A DNA stretch of 47,647 bases, taken from NCBI GenBank assembly GCA_030653385.1, contig JAURZM010000077.1:1-47647 (forward strand), given 5' to 3'. Positions 8,616 to 16,685 of the stretch are shown one piece after another; positions within the stretch are counted from its first letter, which is position 1, and each line of letters begins with the position of its first letter. The translations under genes and the position numbers were made by a program. This DNA comes from Rubrivivax sp. (GTDB lineage Bacteria > Pseudomonadota > Gammaproteobacteria > Burkholderiales > Burkholderiaceae_C). Below the pieces are notes generated by a model. It saw only the letters and a list, made by a program, of their open reading frames with translations, had not been told where the DNA came from and searched no databases.

Positions 8616-9800
8616 TCAGATCCGCTCGAGCGCCAGCGCAACGGCCTGGCCACCGCCAATGCACAGCGTCACGATGCCGCGGCGCAAGCCGTCGCGCTGC
8701 ATCGCGTGCAGCAGCCGCGTGGTCAGGACCGCTCCGGTCGCTCCGATCGGGTGGCCGTGCGCGATCGCACCGCCCTCGACGTTGACCACGTCCTCGGCGA
8801 AACCGAGTTCGCGCTGGCAGGCCAGCGCGATCGCCGCGAAGGCCTCGTTGATCTCTACCCGGTCAACGTCCCCGATGTTCCAGCCGGCGCGTTCGAGCGC
8901 CTGGCGCACGGCCGGCAGCGGCCCGAGCCCGAAGAAGTTCGGGTCGACGGCGCCGATGCCGAAGGCCACCAGGCGCGCCTGCGGCTGAAGACCCTGGCGC
9001 TCGGCCCAGGCGCGCCCGGCCACCACCATGGCTGCCGCGCCGCTGTTAAGGCCGGGGGCATTGCCCGCGGTGATCGTGCCCTCCTTGCGGAACGCGGGCT
9101 TGAGCCGCGCCAGCGACTCCACCGTTGTGTCGGGCCGGTTGTGCTCGTCGCGCGCGAATGGCACCGGCCCCTTGCGACCGGGCACCTGCAGGGTGACGAT
9201 CTCGGCGTCGAACCGCCCGGCGGCTTGCGCGGCCGAAAACCCCTGCTGGGAGCGCAGCGCCCAGCGATCCTGGTCCTCCCGGGAAATGCCACACCGGATC
9301 ACCAGATCCTCGGTGTGCCAGCCGGCATGCTGCCCGCTGATGGCGTCGTGCAATCCGTCCAGCAGCATGCTGTCGAACAGCGTCACGTCACCCATGCGCG
9401 CGCCCCAGCGCCCCTGTGGCAGCAGGTAGGGCGCGCGGTCCATGTTCTCCATGCCGCCGGCCACCGCGCAGTCGATCATGCCGGCCGCCACCTCGAGCGC
9501 TGCGCTGACAACGGCTTGCGCTCCGGATCCGCAGACGCGGTTGACCGTCAGGGCGGGCACTTCGACGGGCAGCCCCGCCGCGAGGCCCGCCTGGCGTGCC
9601 GGGTTCATCCGGTTGCCGGCCTGGATGACGTTGCCCATCACGAGCGACTGCACTTGGGACCCGGCGACGCCGTTGCGCAGCAGCGTCTCGCGGATCACTG
9701 CGGCGCCGAGTTCGGTGGCGGGTACATCCTTGAGGGAACCGCCGTAGGTACCGATGGGAGTGCGGACGGCGCCGCAGAGGACGACTTCGTTGATGGCCAT
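8616..9800 (-). CDS. Acetyl-CoA acetyltransferase (thiolase)
   Basis: Condenses two acetyl-CoA to acetoacetyl-CoA, or the reverse thiolysis; 394 residues, full length. The acylated cysteine is C90 in VNRVCGSGAQA. The NEAFAA motif, the GHPIGATGA histidine loop and the C-terminal CIGGGQAVA second cysteine are all present. The start at 9800 is preceded by GGGGGAG. It is the last gene of the DUF3141-fabI-ackA/pduL group, so it could feed acetoacetyl-CoA to a PHA-like pathway or return C4 units to acetyl-CoA for acetyl-phosphate formation (inference). Confidence 0.93.
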   Translation of the reverse strand: MAINEVVLCGAVRTPIGTYGGSLKDVPATELGAAVIRETLLRNGVAGSQVQSLVMGNVIQAGNRMNPARQAGLAAGLPVEVPALTVNRVCGSGAQAVVSAALEVAAGMIDCAVAGGMENMDRAPYLLPQGRWGARMGDVTLFDSMLLDGLHDAISGQHAGWHTEDLVIRCGISREDQDRWALRSQQGFSAAQAAGRFDAEIVTLQVPGRKGPVPFARDEHNRPDTTVESLARLKPAFRKEGTITAGNAPGLNSGAAAMVVAGRAWAERQGLQPQARLVAFGIGAVDPNFFGLGPLPAVRQALERAGWNIGDVDRVEINEAFAAIALACQRELGFAEDVVNVEGGAIAHGHPIGATGAVLTTRLLHAMQRDGLRRGIVTLCIGGGQAVALALERI

Positions 9801-9819
9801 GATTTCTCCCCCCTGTCGA

Positions 9820-11592
9820 TCAATGCGCCTCGCAGGACGCGTGGTTCTCGTGGTCGGCCCCGTCACACACACGGGCCGTGCAGCCGCTCCGCCGCAACAC
9901 GCCCTCGCCGGCGCCGCGCAATCCGGCGGCATTGGCCTCGTCGGTGTCGAGGTGCAGCTCGAGCACGGCGCCGTCGTCGACACGCAGGGCGACATGGCGC
10001 AGCACCGTGCCGCGCGGCGTGTCGAGCGCGACCTCGATCTCGCCGCGGTCTTCGACGCCGAGACGCCGGGCATCGGCGCTCGTCAGGTGCAGGTGGCGGC
10101 GCGCGACTATCAGCCCCGCGCTGCGCAAGGTCCCAGCCGGCCCCGCCAGCGTGACCTCGGCGCTGCCCGCCAGGTCGCCGGACAGGCGCAGCGGCGCCTC
10201 GATCCCGAGCCGAATGGCCTCGGTGCGGCTGACCTCGATCTGGTTGGCCGCTCGGCAGGGCCCGACGACGCGGACGCGCTCGAGCCGGCCGCGCTCGCCG
10301 ATGACGGACAAGGTTTCCTCGGCGGCGAAGAAGCCGGGCTGGCTGAGCGGATGCAATACGCGCAGCGCGTGGCCAGCGCCGAACAGGGCCTCGACGGCGG
10401 CCTGCGTGAGATGCACGTGGTGGGCCGAGATCGCCACCGGGATCGAGTGGTCCTGCCGCGGTGCGACGCGCTCGGCGTGGCGCAGCACCGCCGCTGTCTC
10501 GCGGGCGATGACCCACTGCTCGCGCGCCCGCACCGCCAGCACCGCCACCTGCGAGCGCGGTGCATGCAGTTCGGCGACCGCCGCGCCGGAAGCGCCAAAG
10601 GTCTCGTTGCGGTCCTCGTCGAGACGCACGCCGAGGAATTCCAGGCCCTCGAGGATGCGCCGGCGCAGCGCGGAAGAGTTCTCCCCTGCCCCACCGGTGA
10701 AGGCGATGGCGTCGCAGCCGCCCATCGCCGCCGCGTACGCGCCGATGTACTTGCGCACCCGGTAGGCGTGAACCTGCAGCGCCGTCCGGGCGCCGGCATG
10801 CCCCTGGCGCGCCCGGGACTCGATCTCGCGAAGGTCCGGTCCGACGCCCGACAGCGCCTTCAGTCCACTGTCGTGGTACAGCGCGGCCTCGATCTGCGCC
10901 GGGTCGAGCCCGAGCGTCCGGGCAACGAAGCCCGGCACGCCGGGGTCCAGATCGCCGCTGCGCGTGCCCATCACCAGTCCCTCCAGGGCTGTCATCCCCA
11001 TCGAGGTGTCGATGGACCGGCCGCGGTCGATCGCGCAGACGCTCGCGCCGTTGCCGAGATGGCAACTGACGATGCGCAGTCGCTCCGGAGCCCGCTCAAG
11101 CAAACCGCTCACCGCTTCGAGCACGTGCCGATGCGACAGACCGTGGAAGCCGTAGCGACGCACCCCGGCATCGCGCCAGGCCTGCGGCACGGCATAGGCC
11201 GCGGCCTGCTCGGGCATGCCCGCGTGGAATGCGGTGTCGAACACGGCGACCTGCGGCAGGCCCGGCCAGCGCTCGCGCGCCAGGCGGATGCCGGCCAGCG
11301 CGACCGGGTTGTGCTGGGGCGCCAGCGGGGCGGCCCGTTCGATCTCGTGCTCAGTGTCCGCGTCGACAAGCACGGCCTCGTTCAGGCGAGGTCCGCCATG
11401 CGCGACTCGGTGGCCGACGGCGTCGATCGCCGGCATGCCGGCATCCCGCAGTCGGCTCTCGATCTCGTCGAACGCCGCAGCATCGACGGCGGGGTAGTCG
11501 ATCGTCGCCTCCATCAGCGGCACGGCCGATGCCGGATTGAAGACGCCGAATTTGAGCGTCGCGCTGCCGGCGTTGAGCGAAAGGATGTGCAT
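9820..11592 (-). CDS. Acetate kinase fused to PduL-type phosphotransacylase
   Basis: 590 residues with two complete enzyme domains. Residues 1-375 are an acetate/propionate kinase: NAGSATLKF at the start, HRVAHGG (61-67), RYGFHGLSH (146-154), GNGAS (181-185) and FTGGAGEN. Residues about 383-590 are a PduL phosphate acyltransferase. Its zinc histidines lie in SAHHVHLT (389-396), ARRHLHLT (497-504) and ELHLDTDEANA (545-555). Together the two domains interconvert acyl-CoA, acyl-phosphate and acid with ATP formation. The start at 11592 (MHILSLNAG) is the family start; an upstream ATG at 11610 overlaps the fabI stop. The tail carries extra Cys/His residues. Both domains keep their active-site residues, so bifunctionality is likely. 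Confidence 0.92.
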   Translation of the reverse strand: MHILSLNAGSATLKFGVFNPASAVPLMEATIDYPAVDAAAFDEIESRLRDAGMPAIDAVGHRVAHGGPRLNEAVLVDADTEHEIERAAPLAPQHNPVALAGIRLARERWPGLPQVAVFDTAFHAGMPEQAAAYAVPQAWRDAGVRRYGFHGLSHRHVLEAVSGLLERAPERLRIVSCHLGNGASVCAIDRGRSIDTSMGMTALEGLVMGTRSGDLDPGVPGFVARTLGLDPAQIEAALYHDSGLKALSGVGPDLREIESRARQGHAGARTALQVHAYRVRKYIGAYAAAMGGCDAIAFTGGAGENSSALRRRILEGLEFLGVRLDEDRNETFGASGAAVAELHAPRSQVAVLAVRAREQWVIARETAAVLRHAERVAPRQDHSIPVAISAHHVHLTQAAVEALFGAGHALRVLHPLSQPGFFAAEETLSVIGERGRLERVRVVGPCRAANQIEVSRTEAIRLGIEAPLRLSGDLAGSAEVTLAGPAGTLRSAGLIVARRHLHLTSADARRLGVEDRGEIEVALDTPRGTVLRHVALRVDDGAVLELHLDTDEANAAGLRGAGEGVLRRSGCTARVCDGADHENHASCEAH

Positions 11593-11609
11593 GGCCCTGC
11601 CAGGTGACA

Positions 11610-12389
11610 TCAATGGAACACCATGCCTTCGACATGGAAGCCGGCATCGACATGCACCACCTCGCCGGTGATCGCCGACGCGTAGGGACTGGCGAGCAGC
11701 AGGGCGACACGGCCAACCTCGCAGCCGTCCACGGTGCGCCGCTGCGGCGAGCGGCGCGCGGCCTCGTCGAGCACTTCGTCGAAGTGGGTGATGCCCGAGG
11801 CGGCCCGGGTGCGGACCGGCCCCGCGGAGATCGCGTTGACGCGGATGCCGCCCGGGCCGAGCTCGTGCGCCAAATAGCGCACCGAGGCCTCCAGCGCGGC
11901 CTTCACCGGGCCCATCACGTTGTAGTGCTCCACGACCTTCTCGGCACCGTAGTAGCTCACCGTGGTGAGGCTGCCGCCGTCGCGCATCAGCGGCTCGGCC
12001 AGCTTCGCCATGCGGATCAACGAGTGGCAGGAGACCAGCATCGCCTCGGCGAAGCCAGGGCCCGAGCAGTCGGCGAGGCGGCCCTGCAGGTCCTCCTTGC
12101 GCGCCGACGCGATCGAGTGGAAGACGAAGTCGAGCTTGCCCCAGCGTTCGCGCAGCGCGTCGAACACCGCTTCCAGCTGCCCCTCCTGCAGCACGTTGCA
12201 CGGCAGCAGCTGCGCCTGCACTTCGTCCGCGAGCGGCGCGACGAAGGGCCGGGCCTTCTCGTTGTAGTAGGTCATGGCCAGCTCGGCACCGGCGTTGCGG
12301 AAGTGCCGCGCGGCAGACCAGGCCAGGCTGTCGGCGTTCGCCACCCCGACCACCAGGCCTTTGCGGCCCGCCAGATCGATCACTTCCAT
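11610..12389 (-). CDS. fabI: Enoyl-ACP reductase (FabI type)
   Basis: NADH-dependent reduction of enoyl-ACP in fatty acid synthesis, a short-chain dehydrogenase fold of 259 residues. It shows the atypical FabI nucleotide motif (VVGVANADSLAWS), FVFHSIA, and the catalytic Tyr-x6-Lys in HYNVMGPVKAALE, followed by GIRVNAISAGPVRT. The start at 12389 has AAGGAG. It is likely an accessory copy, because it sits in a metabolic cassette with acetate kinase-PduL and a PHA-synthase-like protein rather than with fatty acid synthesis genes. Confidence 0.93.
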   Translation of the reverse strand: MEVIDLAGRKGLVVGVANADSLAWSAARHFRNAGAELAMTYYNEKARPFVAPLADEVQAQLLPCNVLQEGQLEAVFDALRERWGKLDFVFHSIASARKEDLQGRLADCSGPGFAEAMLVSCHSLIRMAKLAEPLMRDGGSLTTVSYYGAEKVVEHYNVMGPVKAALEASVRYLAHELGPGGIRVNAISAGPVRTRAASGITHFDEVLDEAARRSPQRRTVDGCEVGRVALLLASPYASAITGEVVHVDAGFHVEGMVFH

Positions 12390-12429
12390 GAGTTCTCCTT
12401 GTTCGTTCGATTCGAAAGCCCGCCGGCGG

Positions 12430-12651
12430 TCAGCGTGGACGGCGGTCCCCGTCGCCGCCGCTGTCGGCGCGGATCGCGAGGTACAGCAGCACGACGCACA
12501 GCCCAAGCAGCGCGTGCAGCCCCCAGCCGAGCACATGTGCCCGGTGCTCCAGCACCAGCAGCAACAGCGCGACGCCGGCGAAGATCCAGAAGATCCACAT
12601 CGGCCAGGCACGGCCTGATTCAGTGCTTGTTTCCTTCCTCGGGGTAGTCAT
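12430..12651 (-). CDS. Small two-helix membrane protein, DUF2933-like
   Basis: 73 residues: a charged N-terminus, then two hydrophobic segments (about 15-31 and 38-58) joined by LEHRAHVLGWGLHAL. The E/N-x-x-AH-x-LG motif between two helices resembles the DUF2933 protein at 15192 (RHNAHLGQLLPFL), so the two may be distant relatives. The start at 12651 is chosen over a longer frame to 12762 because the extension overlaps the upstream gene. Function unknown. Confidence 0.65.
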   Translation of the reverse strand: MTTPRKETSTESGRAWPMWIFWIFAGVALLLLVLEHRAHVLGWGLHALLGLCVVLLYLAIRADSGGDGDRRPR

Positions 12652-12661
12652 GGCCCGTTCC

Positions 12662-13153
12662 TCAGCGCTCGTTGCGGTGCAGTGACCACGCCTGGACCCC
12701 AAACTCGATCTCGTCAGTGCGCTGCAGCAGCCGCACCCAGACCCGAAATCGGTACGGGCCATCCTTGGCCACGCCGAAGACCTGGCCGTAGCTGGCCTGG
12801 TCGTTGACCTTCATCGGCAGCAAGTACTTCGCCGGCTCGTCGACGATGCCCACCTCGCTGAGCTGGGCCCGCACGACGGCGTCCTCGATACGCCGGCCGC
12901 TCGCGCTGTCGTAGAGCGCCACGACGAGGTGATGCACTTGGCCGCCGCCCTTGGGCGGACCGCCGTGCAGTTCGGCCAGCGCGTGCTTGTCCGCCACGAC
13001 CGCGGCCGGCACGAGTCCCCAATAGAGCGTGACGCCAGAGCGCTCCAGACGGCTCTGCGCCAGCGCCGGGCTCAGCATCGTGGCCAGCAGCAGCATGAGC
13101 CACGTGGCGGCCGCGAAGCGCCAGCATGCCGCCAGCATCGGAATGGTTCTCAT
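12662..13153 (-). CDS. Secreted periplasmic protein of unknown function
   Basis: 163 residues with a signal peptide (MRTIPML, hydrophobic core AATWLMLLLATML, cleavage after SPALA). The mature part looks beta-rich: HHLVVALYD, GVAKDGPYRFRVWVRL. Such a fold would suit a small envelope sandwich protein. GAGGAG precedes the ATG at 13153. I do not recognise the family. It lies between the DUF3141 gene and a small membrane protein in the same operon. Confidence 0.7.
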   Translation of the reverse strand: MRTIPMLAACWRFAAATWLMLLLATMLSPALAQSRLERSGVTLYWGLVPAAVVADKHALAELHGGPPKGGGQVHHLVVALYDSASGRRIEDAVVRAQLSEVGIVDEPAKYLLPMKVNDQASYGQVFGVAKDGPYRFRVWVRLLQRTDEIEFGVQAWSLHRNER

Positions 13154-13184
13154 GGTGGGCTCCTCGTGGCGGTCGGTCGACCGG

Positions 13185-14861
13185 TCAACTGGCGTAGAGC
13201 TGCTGGAACAACACCTCGGCCCAGAGGTCGCGGCTCGTGCGCCACGACTCCCAGGCCTGTGCACACGCGTCCGCCCCGACGCGCTCCAGCTGGTACCAGG
13301 GGTTGGCGACCCGGTCCGGGTCGTGGGCGCCCCACTGATCGAGCCACTGCTGCGTCCACGGCAACCAGGCAAGCGCTGGCGTCACCTTGTCTGACCAGGC
13401 CTGCCGGCTGACCCGCATCGGATGCAGTTCGCGCAGCTGGCGCGCCGATTCCGGCGTGACCGCCATGCGGACCCACGGCGACACCCACTGCGCGTAGGCA
13501 CGTTCGCTGGCCTCCGACAACGCCTGAACCTTGTCGAATCCAGCCGGGTTGGCTTCGAAGGGCAGATCCTCGAGGCGGCGCGGTTCGAAGCGGGCGCCGG
13601 GGGCGATGTCGCCGCCGGCGCCATCCTCCAGGACCATCTCATAAAGACCAGGTGCGAGTTCCTGGATCGCTCCTGCGTGGTGCAGGATGGCGCGGTGCTC
13701 GCGCCGCGCCACGCCCGCCGACACGAAGATGCCGAGGTGTCCCACCTGCTTGTGCAGCAGATAGACGACACGCTGGCCGGCAGCTACCAGATCCTCGGTC
13801 GTGGCGAAGACTTCCTTGAGCCAACCCAGCGCCTGGTGCGGCGGCGTGATGTTGTCGCCGTAAGAGCTGAAGATCACCAGCGGCGCGCCGATGCGCTTCA
13901 GGTCCGCACGGCAATGGCCGTCGACCACGACCTCGCCGTCCTCGAGCCGATTGCCGACAAACAGTTCCCCGGCGATCGCCAGCATCTCTTCGCCGGCCAA
14001 CTGGTAGAAGCCGTTCCACCAGCGCTCGAACTCCAGGAAGCGGTCGTGCTCGGCCTCGGGCTGCGCAAAAAGCGTGTCGTACTTCCTGAACACGCCCTCG
14101 GGCCGCAGCGCCTCGAAGTTCTGCACCAGCCAGGCGCCGTCGAAGCGGCCGTTGCCCAGGTCCGACATCCAGTGCGCCGGCCAGACGCCGCCGGTGAAGC
14201 CACCGAGCAGGCGCATCGGGTTGATGCCGCGTTCACCCGCCCAGTACGACAGCGGCGAGCCATTCAGTACCGCCATCGCCGCGCGATGCTCGCAATGCGA
14301 CAGCGCCAGCGTGATCGCCCAGCCGCCCTGGCAGTTGCCGTAGACGATCGGCGCCTTGCCGCGATGGCGCTTGGCAACGATGTCGATGAAGGCTGCCAGC
14401 GTCTGCACGACGGCCCCCATCGTCTGTCCCTCGACCGGCTCTGGGTCGAAGACGACGAAGTAGACCGGGTGGCCCTCGAGCAGTGCCATGCCGACTTCCG
14501 AATCGCGCTTGAAGCCGCCGATGCCGGGGCCATGCCCGGCGCGCGGGTCGACCACGATCACTGGCGCGGCGCCCTTGCGCACGTGCTTCTCGAGCGCATC
14601 GGTGCCACAGCGCGTGACGCGCAGCAGCCGGTAGTTCGACGGCGGTTCGAGATCCCGGCCGTCGGCCACCGGTTCGGACTCGAAATGCAGCAGGGGCGGC
14701 ATGCCCGCGGCCTCGTGTGCGTTCATGTTGGCTGCACGTTCACGCAGCGTGTCGGCCGCCGCAGTGGCGCGCCACAGTGCGTCCAGCCAGTAGCGGGCGA
14801 CCAGGCGACCGGGCGTGAGGCGCGCAGACGCGGCCTCGGCGGCGGTGTTCGGTGTCGGCAT
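13185..14861 (-). CDS. DUF3141 alpha/beta-hydrolase, PHA-synthase-like
   Basis: 558 residues with a lipase-like box carrying cysteine, GNCQGGW (C177). The same G-x-C-x-G-G arrangement is the nucleophile site of polyhydroxyalkanoate synthases. Later motifs are VIFSSYGDNITPP (probable acid region) and KQVGHLGIFVSAG (probable catalytic His), in family order. Two decades of Trp/Tyr-rich C-terminal sequence follow. I recall this family in clusters with phosphotransacetylase, acetate kinase and FabI, which agrees with the neighbours here. It starts 6 nt after the HMA gene without a clear Shine-Dalgarno, so it is probably translated by coupling. Its true substrate is not known. Confidence 0.85.
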   Translation of the reverse strand: MPTPNTAAEAASARLTPGRLVARYWLDALWRATAAADTLRERAANMNAHEAAGMPPLLHFESEPVADGRDLEPPSNYRLLRVTRCGTDALEKHVRKGAAPVIVVDPRAGHGPGIGGFKRDSEVGMALLEGHPVYFVVFDPEPVEGQTMGAVVQTLAAFIDIVAKRHRGKAPIVYGNCQGGWAITLALSHCEHRAAMAVLNGSPLSYWAGERGINPMRLLGGFTGGVWPAHWMSDLGNGRFDGAWLVQNFEALRPEGVFRKYDTLFAQPEAEHDRFLEFERWWNGFYQLAGEEMLAIAGELFVGNRLEDGEVVVDGHCRADLKRIGAPLVIFSSYGDNITPPHQALGWLKEVFATTEDLVAAGQRVVYLLHKQVGHLGIFVSAGVARREHRAILHHAGAIQELAPGLYEMVLEDGAGGDIAPGARFEPRRLEDLPFEANPAGFDKVQALSEASERAYAQWVSPWVRMAVTPESARQLRELHPMRVSRQAWSDKVTPALAWLPWTQQWLDQWGAHDPDRVANPWYQLERVGADACAQAWESWRTSRDLWAEVLFQQLYAS

Positions 14862-14867
14862 GACGTC

Positions 14868-15173
14868 TCAACTGCAGCAGCAGCCGCCGCGGCCCTTGCC
14901 GGCCGCACCGGCACCCGCACCACACCCGCCGGCGGGGTGCTGATGCGCGGCCGGCGCGCCTGTCGCGGCGCCCGCCTCATAGCCGGCCTCGCCGAGTGCG
15001 GCGACCAGCTCAGGCACCTGGTGCGCGGCGTGCTCCCCGTGGACACGCGCGATGCCGCTGCCGAGCTCGACCTCGACGTCCTGCACGCCCGGCACGCGCT
15101 TGAGCGCCTTGGTGACCGACGCGACGCAGGACCCGCAGGTCATGCCGTCGACTTTGAGTTCAGTGGTTTGCAT
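14868..15173 (-). CDS. Heavy-metal-associated (HMA) domain protein, CopZ-like
   Basis: 101 residues. The N-terminal 65 residues are an HMA domain with the Cu+-binding MTCGSC motif (residues 11-16), VPGVQDVEVEL and GEAGYEA. The C-terminal third is unusual: His/Gly-rich and ending in a GGCCCS cysteine cluster that could be a second metal site. AAGGAG lies upstream of the ATG at 15173. It is a probable cytoplasmic copper chaperone or buffer. A second CopZ-like protein, also with a Cys cluster at its end, is at 39162. Confidence 0.88.
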   Translation of the reverse strand: MQTTELKVDGMTCGSCVASVTKALKRVPGVQDVEVELGSGIARVHGEHAAHQVPELVAALGEAGYEAGAATGAPAAHQHPAGGCGAGAGAAGKGRGGCCCS

Positions 15174-15191
15174 ATCGGGACTCCTTGGGTT

Positions 15192-15488
15192 TCAGTGCTG
15201 GTGGCCGCCCTGGCCACCGGGAGGAAGCTGGCGCGTGTCGTCCTTGGGCTTCGTGTCCGACCCGCCGCCATGTCCACCGTGGCCGCCATGCCCGCCGTGC
15301 CCGAACAAGTGCATCAGCGGGCAGGCCAGCAGGATCAGGAATGGCAGCAGTTGCCCAAGGTGCGCGTTGTGGCGGAAGAACATCCAGGCCACTGCAGCAG
15401 CCAGACCGATCCACAGCACCCATTGGTTGATGCGGGACCAGTTCGGGCCGGACGGGCGACCGTTGCCGTGTTCATGGGAGTGGTTCAT
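15192..15488 (-). CDS. DUF2933 family small membrane protein, His/Gly-rich tail
   Basis: 98 residues: a His-rich N-terminus (MNHSHEHG), two membrane helices around residues 22-37 and 44-60, then a tail of repeated HGG units (HGGHGGHGGHGG) and a final GGHQH. The LPFLILLACPLMHLF core is the DUF2933 hallmark. Such proteins are common next to copper ATPases; the His repeats suggest metal binding at the membrane face. AGGAG precedes the start at 15488. Confidence 0.85.
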   Translation of the reverse strand: MNHSHEHGNGRPSGPNWSRINQWVLWIGLAAAVAWMFFRHNAHLGQLLPFLILLACPLMHLFGHGGHGGHGGHGGGSDTKPKDDTRQLPPGGQGGHQH

Positions 15489-15519
15489 GGAGAATCTCCT
15501 GGCTGCCTTGATGCGTCGA

Positions 15520-15813
15520 TCACTGGTTCTTGTGGAACTTCGCGTGGTCGTGCACGGGCTTGGTCCTCGCCTTGGCCTTAGCGCTTGACGCCGCTTCGGC
15601 TGGTGCACAGGGCATGGACTTGGCCGAAGGCGCATTGCGCTCGGCGCCGTGGTCATGGCGCTTCATCGCGCCGGCACTGCAGTCCATGGGCATCGGCATG
15701 GATGCCGCAGCAGCGACAGCCGGGGCGGCCGCGGGGCGCTCCTGCGCCGCCGCGCCGGCGACACCGAGCGCGAGGACGACAAAGGACGACAGCAGAACGA
15801 GGGGGGTGCGCAT
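15520..15813 (-). CDS. Small secreted Met/His-containing protein
   Basis: 97 residues with a clear signal peptide (MRTPLVLLSSFVVLALGVAGAAA). The mature part is Ala-rich and low complexity with MPMPMDCSAGAMKRHDH and a His/Lys-rich end (HDHAKFHKNQ), a plausible periplasmic copper-binding peptide. AGGAG precedes the ATG at 15813. No family recognised. Confidence 0.7.
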   Translation of the reverse strand: MRTPLVLLSSFVVLALGVAGAAAQERPAAAPAVAAAASMPMPMDCSAGAMKRHDHGAERNAPSAKSMPCAPAEAASSAKAKARTKPVHDHAKFHKNQ

Positions 15814-15913
15814 GGCAAGACTCCTGATGAGGAAAGGACACGGAACGGAAACCCGAGCGGGGAATGCCGCCGCCTCACAGCGCCGCTGCGGGCGCGAGGG
15901 CGATCGGAAGACA

Positions 15914-15946
15914 GGACGCGGCGCGGATCAGATCCGCGCCGCGTCC
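15914..15946 (-). terminator. Perfect 16-bp GC-rich hairpin
   Basis: The arms 15914-15929 and 15931-15946 are exact reverse complements with a single A between them. It begins 8 nt after the stop of the minus-strand gene at 15954. There is no clear U-run after it, so it may terminate weakly or act as an RNA-stabilising stem. Confidence 0.55.
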
Positions 15947-15953
15947 GGGCGTG

Positions 15954-16448
15954 TCAAAGCGCGAGGCGCTGGAACGCGATGCGCGGCGGAGGCCCGCCGG
16001 GCAGGTTCGGCGAGTCGACCACCAGGTGATGGACTGAGTGCTCGGCCTGGCCGGCCGCCGAAAGTGTGTGGGACACTGGCAGCGCGAAACCGAGCGCGGC
16101 CAAGCCGTCGCCGACAACCTTCAACTGCGGGGCGCCGATCGACGACTTCTCGCAGAAGTCCAGGCAGTTGATCTTGGCAAGGTCACCCTGCTCGTTGCCG
16201 TGTTCGTGCTTCTGAACAGCGTCGGCGGCAGGCGTCGTTGCCACTTCGGAGCGGTGATGCGCCGGCTCGCCAAGAGCGCAGGCGTTGGCCACACCCATCG
16301 CGAGGCCGAACAGCCACACGAGCAGCACCTGGGCTGCCCATCGGCGGAGACGTCGGCGATCGCTGAACATGATGACGCGCGGGCGAGGCAAGGCAGATTC
16401 GTTGAGTCGAGAATAGGCGCGGACTCGCCAACGCCGTTTGATCGGCAT
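15954..16448 (-). CDS. Secreted His/Cys-containing metal-responsive protein
   Basis: 164 residues from the ATG at 16448, which has GGAGG 8 nt upstream. An internal ATG at 16370 (MFSDRRRLRRW) would give a more usual signal-peptide length and is a real alternative. The hydrophobic helix WAAQVLLVWLFGLAMGVANA is followed by a His-rich stretch and NCLDFCEKSS, a paired-Cys motif seen in small proteins of copper and zinc clusters (CopL/DUF2946-like; weak). A second related protein with a CSSCAPCC motif is at 25683. It is divergent from copK, with an 18-bp palindrome in front of it. Confidence 0.6.
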   Translation of the reverse strand: MPIKRRWRVRAYSRLNESALPRPRVIMFSDRRRLRRWAAQVLLVWLFGLAMGVANACALGEPAHHRSEVATTPAADAVQKHEHGNEQGDLAKINCLDFCEKSSIGAPQLKVVGDGLAALGFALPVSHTLSAAGQAEHSVHHLVVDSPNLPGGPPPRIAFQRLAL

Positions 16449-16458
16449 CAACAATGCC

Positions 16459-16476
16459 TCCGTAGTCGACTACGGA
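16459..16476. promoter_or_regulatory. 18-bp perfect palindrome in copK divergent region
   Basis: TCCGTAGTCGACTACGGA is its own reverse complement. The centre AGTCGACT flanked by CCG/CGG resembles the operator recognised by ZntR-type MerR regulators (as in the E. coli zntA promoter). It covers the ribosome-site region of the gene starting at 16448, which would fit either operator control or the use of the later start at 16370. Confidence 0.45.
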
Positions 16477-16567
16477 CTCCGGTCGTGTCCGATGACTTCA
16501 AGCGTGGGGCCCAGAGGTGGTCGTTTCGGCGCGTTGCACACATCGGCGCGCACGCATCGCCAGAAGC

Positions 16568-16581
16568 TTACCGTCTCGTCA
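16568..16581 (+). promoter_or_regulatory. Putative copper response-regulator box (TTAC-N6-GTCA), copK
   Basis: TTACCGTCTCGTCA, ending 104 bp before the copK start. It shares spacing and most bases with the dyads at 26211, 27576, 29111 and 35041. Confidence 0.5.
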
Positions 16582-16685
16582 TACTGCTGACGGCTTTCTG
16601 TAATCCACCGATGGGCACACTCAGTTCGACGCGTTGAAAGCACCTCACGCTTCACTTTGGCAATCCAATCAACCCGGAGAAATCA

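Noticed and set aside
9754..11607. Long plus-strand open frame opposite ackA-pduL
   Set aside because: Compositional shadow; no recognisable domain, and the minus strand encodes two complete enzymes.
15286..15310. Short tandem repeat in the DUF2933 gene as a CRISPR or VNTR
   Set aside because: It is the coding repeat for HGG units in the protein tail, too short and in frame.
16586..16602. TGAC-N8-GTAA sequence near copK as a sixth copper box
   Set aside because: Half-sites are spaced by eight, not six, bases; the TTAC-N6-GTCA copy just upstream fits better.
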